A DNA stretch of 64,000 nucleotides, from the NCBI RefSeq assembly GCF_900089775.1, contig NZ_FLOB01000001.1:496001-560000 (forward strand). The letters are read 5' to 3'. Positions 26,787-36,642 of this stretch are shown here, piece after piece. Both the position numbers and the translations under genes were made by a program. Position 1 is the first letter of the stretch. The number at the start of each line of letters is the position of its first letter. This DNA is from Marinomonas spartinae (GTDB lineage Bacteria; Pseudomonadota; Gammaproteobacteria; Pseudomonadales; Marinomonadaceae). The notes below the pieces were generated by a model that saw nothing but the letters and a program-made list of their open reading frames with translations, did not search any database and was not told the DNA's origin.

Positions 26787-28145
26787 GTGGGTTTAAAAAG
26801 TAAGATTATCCTTTTAGCAGTCGTCCCTTTGATTGCTTCGACGGTCATTATTATCTACCTCAGTTTGCAATCTGCTAGGGAACTTGCCGAAGAGGAATTG
26901 TCGATCTATGAATTCAATTTGATTCATGCCAAAAAAGAAGCCCTTAAAAGCCACATCAGTATTGCTTTATCCGCGATTCAACCGATTTTAGACAGCGATA
27001 CCTTGAGTGACGAAGAAGCCAAGGCGGAAGTGAAAAAAGTGATCAACCGTTTGCGTTATGGTGAGGATGGTTACTTTTATATTTACAGCAGTTCAGGGAA
27101 GAATCTCGTTCATCCGACGCAACCTGAATTAGTAGGGCAGAATTTATGGGATTTTCAGGATAAATCAGGCAATTACTTGATTCAGCATTTATTGGCTGTC
27201 GCTAAAACGGGAGGTGGCTTTCATCGTTATTTTTGGAAAAAGCCGCCTTATATGGGCTTGGAAGAAAAAATTGGTTATGCGGTCATGATCGATCGTTGGC
27301 ATTGGATGCTGGGAACAGGCTTGTATCTTGGTGATGTCTTTCTCGAATTATCCAAGGCCAAAGCCAATATGGATGCCAACATCCGCCGCAGCTTTTTCTC
27401 CGTCAGTGTGGTGGTAATTATTACTGTGATTTTTGTCATTCTACTGGGCTTGGCGATTAATCTGCATGAACACAAATTAGCGGATTCCAAACTTAAAGCC
27501 TTGGTACAGCGTTTTATGCGCTTACAAGTGAGTGAGCGGCGGCGCTTTTCCCGCGAGTTGCACGATGGGATCAATCAGTTACTGGTGTCTTGCAAGTTTC
27601 GTATTGAATTGGCCAGCAACAAACTCAACCGTGATCAAGGTAAAGACGCTATTGATGAAGAGTTACTCAAAGCGGGTGAGTTGATAAACCTTACTATTCA
27701 AGAAATTCGTCAGATCTCTCATGATCTCAGGCCAACATTACTGGATGATTTGGGGTTGAATACGGCACTTAGCGCTTTGGTTGACCAGTTTAGCGAGCGT
27801 ACCAAGGTGTCTGTGGACTATTGCTTTGATGTGTCTTGTGACATTCCTGATGAAATAGAAATTGCCTTATATCGAGTATCTCAAGAAGCGTTGACCAATA
27901 TCGACAAGCATGCCCAAGCTAGCCATGTGTCACTGTATATCAAGCAGTCACGTCAAGATTTGGTGTTCGAATGTCTAGACGATGGTCTTGGTTGTTCTCA
28001 AGAATCGGCTTTGTCAAAAGGGATTGGTTTGATCAATATGCGTGAGCGAGTGGCACTCGTTGGTGGGGATTTTTTCTTGGAGTCGCAAAAAGGCAAAGGC
28101 ACAAAAGTCCGTGCTATTTTACCGATAGCGCCTAAAATGGATTAA
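26787..28145 (+). CDS. Cache-domain sensor histidine kinase, NarL type
   Basis: A 452-residue inner-membrane kinase. After an N-terminal span (5-27) comes a periplasmic single Cache domain (about 30-205; GEDGYFYIYSSSGKNLVHPTQPELVGQN and WHWMLGTGLYLGDV), a second span, then HisKA_3 with phospho-acceptor His259 (FSRELHDGINQ) and an ATPase domain (EALTNIDKHAQAS, GIGLINMRERVALVGG). GTG start with AAGAAGGA upstream. With the regulator gene next, it probably tunes the TRAP genes to a small-molecule carboxylate; this is inferred from position. Confidence 0.9.
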   Translation: MGLKSKIILLAVVPLIASTVIIIYLSLQSARELAEEELSIYEFNLIHAKKEALKSHISIALSAIQPILDSDTLSDEEAKAEVKKVINRLRYGEDGYFYIYSSSGKNLVHPTQPELVGQNLWDFQDKSGNYLIQHLLAVAKTGGGFHRYFWKKPPYMGLEEKIGYAVMIDRWHWMLGTGLYLGDVFLELSKAKANMDANIRRSFFSVSVVVIITVIFVILLGLAINLHEHKLADSKLKALVQRFMRLQVSERRRFSRELHDGINQLLVSCKFRIELASNKLNRDQGKDAIDEELLKAGELINLTIQEIRQISHDLRPTLLDDLGLNTALSALVDQFSERTKVSVDYCFDVSCDIPDEIEIALYRVSQEALTNIDKHAQASHVSLYIKQSRQDLVFECLDDGLGCSQESALSKGIGLINMRERVALVGGDFFLESQKGKGTKVRAILPIAPKMD

Positions 28146-28164
28146 AAACAACAAGAGACAAGTC

Positions 28165-28803
28165 ATGACAATAAGCACAGGCATTCGAGTGTTGCTGGTG
28201 GACGACCATATGTTGGTATTAGATGGTCTACAGGCTCGTTTAGAATTGGAAGCGGATATTAACATTGTTGGGACAGCCGCAAATGGTTTAGAAGCTCTGG
28301 AAAAAGCCAAGGTCTTGTCGCCAGATTTGGTGCTAATGGATGTCTCCATGCCTATTTTAAATGGGTTAGATGCCACAAAACGCTTTCGTAGTGAACAGCC
28401 ACATATCAAAATTCTGATGCTCAGCATGCACTACGACAAAGAGTATATTTTGTCTGTGCTTCAAGCGGGGGCTAATGGTTATGTATTAAAAGATGTCTCG
28501 TCGGAAGAGCTGATACAAGCCATCAATACGGTGTATCAGGGTGGCACTTACTTTAGCTCAAAAGCGTCCGACTTGTTATTTGGTCAATTCTCTTCAGCGC
28601 CACAAGAAGAGGAGTCTCTGACACCTAGGGAAAGTGCGGTACTCGCTGAGGTAGCGAACGGGTTATCCAACAAAGAAATCGCCCAACAACTCAATATTAG
28701 CGTAAGAACGGTAGAAACCCATCGACAAAATATTAAGCGTAAGTTGGATATTCACTCGTCTGCAGGTCTGGTGAAATACGCCATTGAACACAATCTTATT
28801 TGA
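28165..28803 (+). CDS. NarL/FixJ family response regulator
   Basis: A 212-residue regulator: receiver domain (1-120, phosphorylated Asp59 in LVLMDVSMP) and LuxR-type helix-turn-helix at the C-terminus (LTPRESAVLAEVANGLSNKEIA, VETHRQNIKRKL). It lies 19 bases after the kinase gene, its likely partner. Probable target: the upstream TRAP operon. Confidence 0.92.
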   Translation: MTISTGIRVLLVDDHMLVLDGLQARLELEADINIVGTAANGLEALEKAKVLSPDLVLMDVSMPILNGLDATKRFRSEQPHIKILMLSMHYDKEYILSVLQAGANGYVLKDVSSEELIQAINTVYQGGTYFSSKASDLLFGQFSSAPQEEESLTPRESAVLAEVANGLSNKEIAQQLNISVRTVETHRQNIKRKLDIHSSAGLVKYAIEHNLI

Positions 28804-28822
28804 TCTTGCGAAAAAGAGGACG

Positions 28823-28872
28823 GCTATATCGACGATCTAACAGGAAGGTATTCTTTAGAGAGCCGATATAGC
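28823..28872. repeat. Inverted repeat between the response regulator and fdsD
   Basis: GCTATATCG (28823-28831) and CGATATAGC (28864-28872) form a perfect 9-bp stem with a 32-base loop in the convergent intergenic space. No T tract, so a terminator role is uncertain. Confidence 0.5.
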
Positions 28873-28888
28873 GAACTGGATTACGGTT

Positions 28889-29119
28889 TTAGGCTTTGCT
28901 TTCCTCAAAAAGCTGCTTACCTGCTTGTAGGGCGGCTGGATGCAATGCTGGCCCACCTTGTTCAATATAGTCTTTCAGCATGTTTTTCATGCGTCGTGGC
29001 CAAAACTTCTTCACATGGCCTGCGACAATTGTTGCCACAGCACTTTCATCGCCCGCGCTAATATTATTCTCTGCGATTTGGTTAATCATAGAGATGATAC
29101 GTTCTTGTTCGTTATGCAT
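28889..29119 (-). CDS. fdsD: Formate dehydrogenase delta subunit
   Basis: A 76-residue protein of the FdsD family, a small subunit needed for the soluble NAD-dependent formate dehydrogenase. Family features are RIISMINQIAENN near the N-terminus and HVKKFWPRRMKNMLKDYIEQGG in the middle. It is separated from fdsA by a 120-base gap where fdsC usually lies in other operons. Confidence 0.88.
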   Translation of the reverse strand: MHNEQERIISMINQIAENNISAGDESAVATIVAGHVKKFWPRRMKNMLKDYIEQGGPALHPAALQAGKQLFEESKA

Positions 29120-29239
29120 AATTAATTCTCGCTAGACTGAACTCTCATACGAGGCTTGATCGATGATCACTTGACCAGACCTAGCCAACCGCCTCAGCAC
29201 AGGATAATGACCGTGTGCTGAAGCGTCTGAGGCTATTGT

Positions 29240-32104
29240 TTATTCGCCACTAGAGGCACCGGCTTCGGACAAAAGTTTTTGTTGGCGTTGATGGTTCGCC
29301 GCGAAATCTTTCTGCCATTCGGATGGTTGAGACACCTTCTCTACCTGTACCGCTGTAACCTTGTATTCAGGACAGTTTGTTGCCCAATCCGAGTTGTCTG
29401 TTGTGATCACGTTCGCGCCACTGCCCGGATGGTGGAAGGTGGTGTACACCACCCCAGGTTGCATGCGTTTACTGATATGAGCACGTAACACGGTTTGTCC
29501 AGCACGGCTGCTGATGCCTAGCCAGTCTCCTTCGTTAATACCGCGTTCTTCGGCATCATGGGGGTGGATTTCTAATTTATCCTCATGATGCCACACTTGG
29601 TTTTCAGTACGACGGGTTTGAGCGCCAACGTTGTATTGGCTCAAAATACGCCCCGTTGTAAGTAACAGTGGGAAACGACGGCTGGCACGTTCGGACGTTG
29701 GAACGAATTCTGTGACAGCAAAGTGGCCTTTGCCTTCCAATGTAGGAAAGCTCTCCACATGCATGATCGGTGAGCCAATAGGGAACTCATTATTACATGG
29801 CCATTGCAAACTGCCGTGTTTGTCTAGTTTCTCGTAGTTCACCCCTGTGAAGGTTGGCGTCAATAGGGCTATCTCATCCATGATTTCCGAGGGATGAGAG
29901 TAGTTCATTGGGTAACCTAGGGCATTTGCTAAGTCGACCGTCACTTCCCAATCTTCTTTACCGGATAGCGGTGGCATCACTTTACGAACGCGGTTAATAC
30001 GACGCTCGGCGTTGGTGAAGGTACCGTTCTTCTCAAGGAAGGTGGAGCCCGGTAGCAGAACGTGAGCAAATTTAGCGGTTTCGTTTAGGAAGATGTCCTG
30101 CACGATTAAGCAGTCTAATGCACGTAACGCGGCTTCTACGTGTTGGGTATTTGGGTCCGACTGGGCGATGTCTTCCCCTTGTACGTATAAGCCTCGGAAG
30201 TGTCCAGCAATGGCCGCATCAAACATATTTGGAATACGCAGGCCTGGCTCATCGTCCAGCGTTACGCCCCAGACTTTTTCAAAGCGACTACGAACCATCG
30301 GGTCAGCAACGTGCTGGTAACCTGGTAACTCGTGTGGGAATGACCCCATGTCACAGGAGCCCTGTACGTTATTTTGACCACGAAGTGGGTTGACACCTAC
30401 GCCTTCGCGACCAATGTTACCTGTTGCTAACGCAAGGTTGGCGATCCCCATTACCATGGTGGAGCCTTGGCTGTGTTCGGTGACACCGAGACCATAGTAA
30501 ATCGACGCATTGGGGGCGTTAGCAAAAGTACGGGCGGCTTGACGAACCGACTCTGCTGGTACGCCAGTCACGTCCTCAACCGCTTCTGGTGCGTTGCGAG
30601 ATTCGGCAATAAAAGCACGCCACTTGGCGTAGGCTTCTGGCTCGCAGCGTTTGGCAATAAAGTCGGTATCTTCCAAGCCTTCTGTGATGACCACATGGGC
30701 CAACGCATTGATAAGCGCCACATTGGTTCCTGGACGCAATGGTAAGTGTACAGAGTCGCCTAGATGTGGAGTCTTAAGAATATCGATTTCTCGTGGGTCG
30801 GCAACGATCAAGCTTGCGCCTTGGCGAAGACGACGACGCATCAAAGAGCCAAATACTGGGTGAGCATCCGTTGGGTTGGCACCAATGACGAGGACACAGT
30901 CGGATTTCATCACCGAATCAAACGTTTGTGTCCCGGCGGATTCCCCAAGGGTTTGTTTCAGGCCATAACCGGTTGGGCTGTGACAAACACGGGCACAAGT
31001 ATCTGTGTTGTTATTGCCAAAGGCGGCACGAATCAGTTTTTGCACCAAGTAGGTTTCTTCGTTGGTACAACGGGAAGAGGTAATACCGCCGATGCTTTCA
31101 CGGCCGTATTCGTATTGGATGGACTTTAAGCGGTTCGCGGCAAAGCCAATGGCTTCTTCCCAGCTCACTTCTTTCCATGGTTGATCGATAGCGTCACGAA
31201 TCATGGGGGTGCGGATACGGTCTTTGTGGGTCGCATAACCGAAAGCGAAACGACCTTTGACACAAGAGTGGCCGTGGTTTGCGTCCCCTGCTTTGTCTGG
31301 CACCATGCGCACCAGTTGGTCGCCCTTCATTTCCGCTTTAAAGGAACAACCGACACCACAGTACGCGCAGGTGGTGGAAATGCTGTGTTCTGGTTGGCCC
31401 ATTTGAATCAATGAGTTTTCAGACAGGGTGGCGGTTGGGCAGGCTTGCACACAGGCACCACAAGACACACATTCTGAATCTAAGAAGCTTTCATTTTGTC
31501 CTGCGGCGACTTTGGAATCAAAGCCACGGCCATCGATGGTCAGGGCAAAGGTACCTTGGACTTCTTCACAAGCACGCACACAACGAGAACAGACGATACA
31601 TTTGCTGGCGTCGAAGGTGAAATAAGGGTTGGAAGTATCTTTTGGTGCGTCCAGATGGTTGGCGCCATCAAAGCCATAACGGACTTCACGAAGGCCTACT
31701 GCCCCTGCCATGTCCTGCAATTCACAATCGCCATTGGTTGGACAAGTCAAACAGTCCAGCGGGTGATCGGAAATGTACAGCTCCATAATATTGCGGCGTA
31801 ATTTGGCCAATTTTTCATTCTGAGTAGACACCTTCATGCCTTGTTCAGCAGGTGTCGTACAAGAGGCTGGCGTACCGCGACGGCCTTCAATTTGCACGGC
31901 ACAAAGGCGACAAGAGCCAAAGGCTTCTAGATTGTCTGTGGCGCATAATTTGGGAATATTGATGTCGGCAAGTGCTGCCGCACGCATCACCGACGTCCCT
32001 TCTGGTACGCTGATTTCAACACCGTCAATTTCCAATGTGACCTGTTTCTCACTTAAAGAAGCAGGCGTACCATAATCTTTATTAGGATCAAAGTGCTGTA
32101 ACAT
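29240..32104 (-). CDS. fdsA: NAD-dependent formate dehydrogenase alpha subunit (Mo-bisPGD)
   Basis: Catalytic subunit of 954 residues oxidising formate to CO2 in the cytoplasm. Order of domains: [2Fe-2S] ferredoxin (about 20-100), His/Cys [4Fe-4S] (HPLDCLTCPTNGDC), two [4Fe-4S] (CIVCSRCVRACE; CVSCGACVQACP), another cluster motif CAYCGVGC, and the molybdopterin domain. The metal-ligand cysteine is in TCARVCHSPTGYG (cysteine, not selenocysteine). Electrons pass to FdsB and FdsG. Its ATG follows the fdsB stop by two bases. Confidence 0.95.
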   Translation of the reverse strand: MLQHFDPNKDYGTPASLSEKQVTLEIDGVEISVPEGTSVMRAAALADINIPKLCATDNLEAFGSCRLCAVQIEGRRGTPASCTTPAEQGMKVSTQNEKLAKLRRNIMELYISDHPLDCLTCPTNGDCELQDMAGAVGLREVRYGFDGANHLDAPKDTSNPYFTFDASKCIVCSRCVRACEEVQGTFALTIDGRGFDSKVAAGQNESFLDSECVSCGACVQACPTATLSENSLIQMGQPEHSISTTCAYCGVGCSFKAEMKGDQLVRMVPDKAGDANHGHSCVKGRFAFGYATHKDRIRTPMIRDAIDQPWKEVSWEEAIGFAANRLKSIQYEYGRESIGGITSSRCTNEETYLVQKLIRAAFGNNNTDTCARVCHSPTGYGLKQTLGESAGTQTFDSVMKSDCVLVIGANPTDAHPVFGSLMRRRLRQGASLIVADPREIDILKTPHLGDSVHLPLRPGTNVALINALAHVVITEGLEDTDFIAKRCEPEAYAKWRAFIAESRNAPEAVEDVTGVPAESVRQAARTFANAPNASIYYGLGVTEHSQGSTMVMGIANLALATGNIGREGVGVNPLRGQNNVQGSCDMGSFPHELPGYQHVADPMVRSRFEKVWGVTLDDEPGLRIPNMFDAAIAGHFRGLYVQGEDIAQSDPNTQHVEAALRALDCLIVQDIFLNETAKFAHVLLPGSTFLEKNGTFTNAERRINRVRKVMPPLSGKEDWEVTVDLANALGYPMNYSHPSEIMDEIALLTPTFTGVNYEKLDKHGSLQWPCNNEFPIGSPIMHVESFPTLEGKGHFAVTEFVPTSERASRRFPLLLTTGRILSQYNVGAQTRRTENQVWHHEDKLEIHPHDAEERGINEGDWLGISSRAGQTVLRAHISKRMQPGVVYTTFHHPGSGANVITTDNSDWATNCPEYKVTAVQVEKVSQPSEWQKDFAANHQRQQKLLSEAGASSGE

Positions 32105-32106
32105 GA

Positions 32107-33675
32107 CTAGATCTCCTCGGTATTCGTCGTTGACGTGGCGCGCTTAGTGAAGTCGTCCTTGAAGTGCTTCATCGCACTTTGCACAGGGAATGGTGTCATA
32201 CCTCCCATCGCACACAACGAACCGTCTACCATGGTTTCACATAGGTCGGATAACAATGACATATTGCCATCCACATTTTCACCAGAACGAATACGGTCAA
32301 TGACTTCCACACCTCGGGTGGAACCGATACGGCATGGGGTACATTTACCGCAGGATTCGGCCACACAGAACTCCATCGAGAAGCGCGCTTGCTCGCTCAT
32401 ATCGACGCTGTCGTCAAACATGACCACGCCACCGTGACCTAGCACCGCGCCTTCTTTGGCAAAGGCTTCATAGTCTAATGGGATGTCCCATTGTGACTCA
32501 GGAAGATACGCTCCCAACGGACCGCCGACTTGCACGGCTTTTAGTGGGCGTCCATTACGAGTACCACCGCCGAAGTCGAACATGAGTTCGCGTAGGGTAG
32601 GGCCAAAGGCCAGCTCGACAAGACCGCCTCGTTTAACGTTGCCCGCTAATTGGAAGGGTAAGGTACCGAGCGAGCGCCCCATGCCATAATCGGCATAGGC
32701 TTTTGCGCCTTTATCTAAAATAAAAGGCACCGCCGCAAGGGACAGGACGTTGTTTACTACGGTTGGCTGACCGAATAAACCGACAATAGCCGGCAATGGT
32801 GGCTTCGCTCGAACCAAGCCACGCTTGCCTTCCAAACTTTCGAGCAGGGAGGTTTCTTCACCACAAATGTAAGCGCCAGCACCCAAACGCACTTCAAGGT
32901 CAAAGTGTTTGTCACTGCCTAGAATGCCTGCACCGAGTAAGTTGTTCTCATAGGCGATGGCAATGGCGTCATGGAGCGTCTTGAACGCCAATGGGTATTC
33001 CGAACGCAGATAGATGTACCCTTGCGTTGCGCCAACGGCCAAACCCGCGATGGTCATGCCTTCAATCAGCATAAAGGGATCGCATTCCATCACTAAGCGG
33101 TCGGCAAAGGTGCCAGAGTCGCCCTCGTCGGCGTTACAAACAACGTATTTTTGTTCAGCAGGAGCGTCTAAAACGGTTTGCCATTTGATACCTGTTGGAA
33201 AAGCCGCCCCGCCTCGACCACGCAAGCCGGATGCTTTGATCTCATCAACAAGGGGTTGAGCATCCATCGCTAAAGCATTCTTCAGGCCGCGATAGCCTTC
33301 TTTTGCTTGGTAGTCAGCTAGAGAAAGTGGGTCAATAACTCCCGCGCGAGCAAAGGTTAAGCGCTGCTGTTGTTTTAGATAAGGAATGTCTTCCACTAGA
33401 CCAAGTGCCAGAGGATGCACCACATCACCGCGCCAGAATTCGGCATCAAACAAAGAGTCAATATCGGCTTCTTTTACAGGGCCAAAACCAAAGCGACCTT
33501 GCTTGGTTTCTACTTCAATAAGCGGCTCTAGCCAATACAAGGCGCGGGTGCCGTTACGTTTGATCGACAAATCCACTTTGCGCTCGTTGGCGGTTGCGGC
33601 CAGCAGTTTGGTAAGACGATCTGCCCCTAGCGCTTTTGCGGTGGTGTCGGAAGGTACATGAATACAAAAAGTCAT
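32107..33675 (-). CDS. fdsB: NAD-dependent formate dehydrogenase beta subunit (NADH/FMN)
   Basis: A 522-residue flavoprotein homologous to the 51-kDa NuoF. An N-terminal thioredoxin-like extension (1-110) is followed by the FMN/NAD domain (GLRGRGGAAFPTGIKW; NADEGDSGTFADR; GAGAYICGEETSLLESLEG) and a C-terminal [4Fe-4S] (ESCGKCTPCRIG). It reduces NAD+ with electrons from FdsA. Overlaps or abuts fdsG by one base. Confidence 0.95.
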   Translation of the reverse strand: MTFCIHVPSDTTAKALGADRLTKLLAATANERKVDLSIKRNGTRALYWLEPLIEVETKQGRFGFGPVKEADIDSLFDAEFWRGDVVHPLALGLVEDIPYLKQQQRLTFARAGVIDPLSLADYQAKEGYRGLKNALAMDAQPLVDEIKASGLRGRGGAAFPTGIKWQTVLDAPAEQKYVVCNADEGDSGTFADRLVMECDPFMLIEGMTIAGLAVGATQGYIYLRSEYPLAFKTLHDAIAIAYENNLLGAGILGSDKHFDLEVRLGAGAYICGEETSLLESLEGKRGLVRAKPPLPAIVGLFGQPTVVNNVLSLAAVPFILDKGAKAYADYGMGRSLGTLPFQLAGNVKRGGLVELAFGPTLRELMFDFGGGTRNGRPLKAVQVGGPLGAYLPESQWDIPLDYEAFAKEGAVLGHGGVVMFDDSVDMSEQARFSMEFCVAESCGKCTPCRIGSTRGVEVIDRIRSGENVDGNMSLLSDLCETMVDGSLCAMGGMTPFPVQSAMKHFKDDFTKRATSTTNTEEI

Positions 33676-34172
33676 TATTGCACCTCCAAACGATCGGTTT
33701 TCAGATTGTCGACCAATTCATCAAAACGCTGAGTGTCGACATCGGCGTAGATTTCATCGCCCACCCGAACCGATGGACCACAGCTGCAATTGCCTAAGCA
33801 ATAAACCGGTTCAAGGGTAATGTTGTTGTCGGCGGTGGTTTGATGGTAGTCCACGCCCAACATACTTTTAGCGTAGGCTTCTAAGCGACGTGCCCCAAGT
33901 GCTTGGCACGCTTCTGCACGGCAGACTTCCACTACATGGCGTCCTGGTTGTTTGGTGCGAAAGTGATGGTAGAAACTGATCACACCATGTATTTCCGCTC
34001 GGGTTTGCTTGAGGGCGGTGGCGATTAAGCCGACGGCCTCTTCAGGAATATAAGAAAAGCGCTCTTGAATAGCATGAAGAAGGGGTAAAAGAGCGCCTGG
34101 TTTGGACTTAAAGTCTTCAATAATGGTTTGCGCGATGGCAGGATCCCAAGTTACAAATCTCGGTGTAGTCAT
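33675..34172 (-). CDS. fdsG: NAD-dependent formate dehydrogenase gamma subunit ([2Fe-2S])
   Basis: A 165-residue protein of the 24-kDa NuoE type. The four cluster cysteines appear in CRAEACQALG and CLGNCSCGPSV. First gene of fdsGBA; its upstream region is about 490 bases. Confidence 0.94.
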   Translation of the reverse strand: MTTPRFVTWDPAIAQTIIEDFKSKPGALLPLLHAIQERFSYIPEEAVGLIATALKQTRAEIHGVISFYHHFRTKQPGRHVVEVCRAEACQALGARRLEAYAKSMLGVDYHQTTADNNITLEPVYCLGNCSCGPSVRVGDEIYADVDTQRFDELVDNLKTDRLEVQ

Positions 34173-34663
34173 TATTATAATTCCTCCTACCGCCTAAACA
34201 CGGAAATCATCGTTAGGCAGAAGTGTTACTTTAATATAGTGCCTATCAAGACGTAGACACATGTTAGCGCTTGGATCAACATGGTGCTTTCACCAGCGCG
34301 GCAACCTGCACATAACTGGGAATGATCGCTACTCAGGCAGCCTTTATTAGACCAATTACGGCGCTCAGGATCGCACATCCACTGATCTTTCTCTTATCTT
34401 ATTACGACATATTTGACTGTATGGCGGCCATCTAAAGGGAGAAACAGACAAATTATATGGTCACTATTTTACGCAAATGTCGCGTTTCTAATATTGGACT
34501 CAATTGCTAAGTTTGGCAAATAGCGATCTTGTATCATGAGCTCTTGAATGGATTAGCCTCATTGCTAAAAGAGCAAAAACAGAGAAATAAAAAGAGCGAC
34601 TTTTGAGCCGCTCCTGTGATTTTTATCAATGATAGTAAAGGTTTTATTGCATGCCAAAGTAAG
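34173..34663. other. Intergenic region upstream of fdsG
   Basis: No gene seen. It must hold the fds promoter. Towards the left-transcribed chemoreceptor gene there is a hairpin (terminator at 34586-34612). No regulator gene (such as an fds-type LysR) is adjacent. Confidence 0.4.
34586..34612 (-). terminator. Probable terminator after the 4HB chemoreceptor gene
   Basis: On the minus strand AGCGGCT, loop CAAA, AGTCGCT with one G-T pair, followed by CTTTTTATTT. Confidence 0.6.
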
Positions 34664-36310
34664 CTATAGCTTAAATTGCGTTACTAGCTTATCTAACTGA
34701 ATAGACAGTTGTTGCAGATTGGTACTCGATTCACTCAATTGGTTAGCAATGTCTGAAGTTTCGGTCGTTAGATGATTGATTTCTTCCACATTCCGACTTA
34801 CCTCAGTCACTACTAAAGATTGCTCTTCTGTGGCGGTTGCAACTTGGATACTCATGTCACTGATACTGCCGATGTGTGAGGTGATTAAGTTCAAGGAGTC
34901 GTTCGCGTCATCGGCTTGCTGCACCACAAGAGCACTTTGTTCATTGCCTCGTTTAATTGTTGTTACCGTTTTTGACGATTGCTCTTGTAGCTTATCAATC
35001 ATGTTTTGAATCTCATCCGTGGAAGCGGCAGAGCGGTTAGCGAGATTACGTACTTCGTCTGCGACGACCGCAAAGCCTCGGCCCTGTTCACCGGCACGGG
35101 CGGCTTCTATTGCGGCGTTTAAGGCGAGTAAGTTGGTTTGTTCGGAAATGCTTCGAATGGTATCCAAAATACTACCGATAGAGTCTGTTTGTGTCGCGAG
35201 TGACGTAATATCTGCGCTAATATGACCGATTTCGCTGGATAAATTGCTCACACCTTGGCGTGCTTTATCCACTAAATCCGCACCATTATGGGCTTGGGTA
35301 TCTGCTTCTTTTGCTGCTTTGGCTGCTTGGGAAGCATTATCGGCAATATTTTCCACAGTGGTGCTCATTTCATGAATGGCCGTCGCAATTTGTGTTGTAC
35401 GGTCTCGTTCATTGAGGCAGTTTGTATGTGTTGCTTGCGATTTTTGGGCAACATCATTGGCTGTTTGGGCCAGTTGTCGAGAGTTGTCTGCGACGGCTTC
35501 AATGGCTGTGCGAACTTTAGCGATGAACTGATTAAAGTGTAAAGCAATGTCTCCCAGTTCATCCTGACCTTTTAATTGCAGTGTTTTCTGTAAGTCAAGG
35601 TTATCGCTGGCAGAGGAAATGTGCTGCTGCAGAGTCGTAACTCGAAGACGCAAACGGCGTAACATAATCACACCAAGTAAGAGAGAAATAACTAAGGCGA
35701 TAGCTAATACAGCCAACATCTCTATACGACTATCACGGTAATTTTGTTGGCTTTCCTCGAAGCTTTTATTACCTTGTGCTAGCAAGTTATCAAGTATTTT
35801 GTCGGTGGCTTTTCGTAGGACGTTATAACTGGCAGCATATTGACCTTTATAGATTTTTTGCGCGGTCATCATGTCGCCACTTTCCATGGCGGATAACATG
35901 GGGCTAAGTTCATCGCTTTTGACTTTATTAAATACATCGATCAATTTTTGCACTTCGGCGCGTGTTTTTGGGTTTACCTGAGCATCTCTCGCTTCTTTTA
36001 ATGCCATATCCATTTCGGGAATGTCTTCATTACGAGCGTCTTTAACGCGGCTTAAGACGCCTCTATCATCTTTCATTGTTGGTAAAACTTGCATCATGAT
36101 GACGTCCATACCTACGCGTATACGAGGAATGCGAGAAGTGACTTCTGCCATCGCTCGTAATGGCGCACTAGTATTTTCGGCAAGTTTTTGTGTTTGTGCT
36201 TGCATGCTGGACAAGCCTGCTAAGGCGGTGAGTGTGATCACAATAAGAGCAAGACAGGGAATGGCGATGATGCCGATAAATTGTGTTTTGAGAGTCATTT
36301 TATTGAGCAT
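34664..36310 (-). CDS. Methyl-accepting chemotaxis protein, four-helix-bundle sensor
   Basis: Transmembrane chemoreceptor of 548 residues: span at about 10-30, periplasmic helical-bundle ligand domain (about 32-190), second span about 195-215, HAMP, and a cytoplasmic signalling domain with the tip [29 protein letters not shown]. The signal is unknown. An in-frame ATG four codons downstream is an alternative start. No che kinase genes are in the window. Confidence 0.93.
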   Translation of the reverse strand: MLNKMTLKTQFIGIIAIPCLALIVITLTALAGLSSMQAQTQKLAENTSAPLRAMAEVTSRIPRIRVGMDVIMMQVLPTMKDDRGVLSRVKDARNEDIPEMDMALKEARDAQVNPKTRAEVQKLIDVFNKVKSDELSPMLSAMESGDMMTAQKIYKGQYAASYNVLRKATDKILDNLLAQGNKSFEESQQNYRDSRIEMLAVLAIALVISLLLGVIMLRRLRLRVTTLQQHISSASDNLDLQKTLQLKGQDELGDIALHFNQFIAKVRTAIEAVADNSRQLAQTANDVAQKSQATHTNCLNERDRTTQIATAIHEMSTTVENIADNASQAAKAAKEADTQAHNGADLVDKARQGVSNLSSEIGHISADITSLATQTDSIGSILDTIRSISEQTNLLALNAAIEAARAGEQGRGFAVVADEVRNLANRSAASTDEIQNMIDKLQEQSSKTVTTIKRGNEQSALVVQQADDANDSLNLITSHIGSISDMSIQVATATEEQSLVVTEVSRNVEEINHLTTETSDIANQLSESSTNLQQLSIQLDKLVTQFKL

Positions 36311-36642
36311 ATTTGTCTTCCCTATTATGTGTGCAGGCTAGGCTATCCGACTTATACATGCGTTAAAAGGGTGACGCCGCGTCAAAATAGAGCCCACTTA
36401 TTAGATTTATTAGATGCTTTTTTCTGTGTGAGTACATAGAGCAATGATAGTAGTAACCGGACTGTTTTGGTAATGAGATCTAGGGGGACGGTATTGGTAT
36501 GATGTAATAATAAGAAATATCAGGCGCAATAGAGTTTACTAGAAATAACATAAATAGTAGCTATTCTGACCGGATTTATTACTATTATTAGAGCCAGCAC
36601 CTCAAAATATGAGCAACGTATTGTAGATTGATAAGGATTGCA
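36311..36642. other. Divergent intergenic region between two chemoreceptor genes
   Basis: No gene seen. AAGGA at 36633-36637 is the ribosome site of the PAS-PAS receptor pseudogene. Confidence 0.4.

Noticed and set aside
30900..31100. Selenocysteine in FdsA
   Set aside because: The active-site position is a normal Cys codon within the RVCHSP motif; no in-frame TGA is present.
29279..33661. Long plus-strand frames opposite fdsA and fdsB
   Set aside because: They are antisense shadows of the strongly conserved formate dehydrogenase genes and resemble no protein family.
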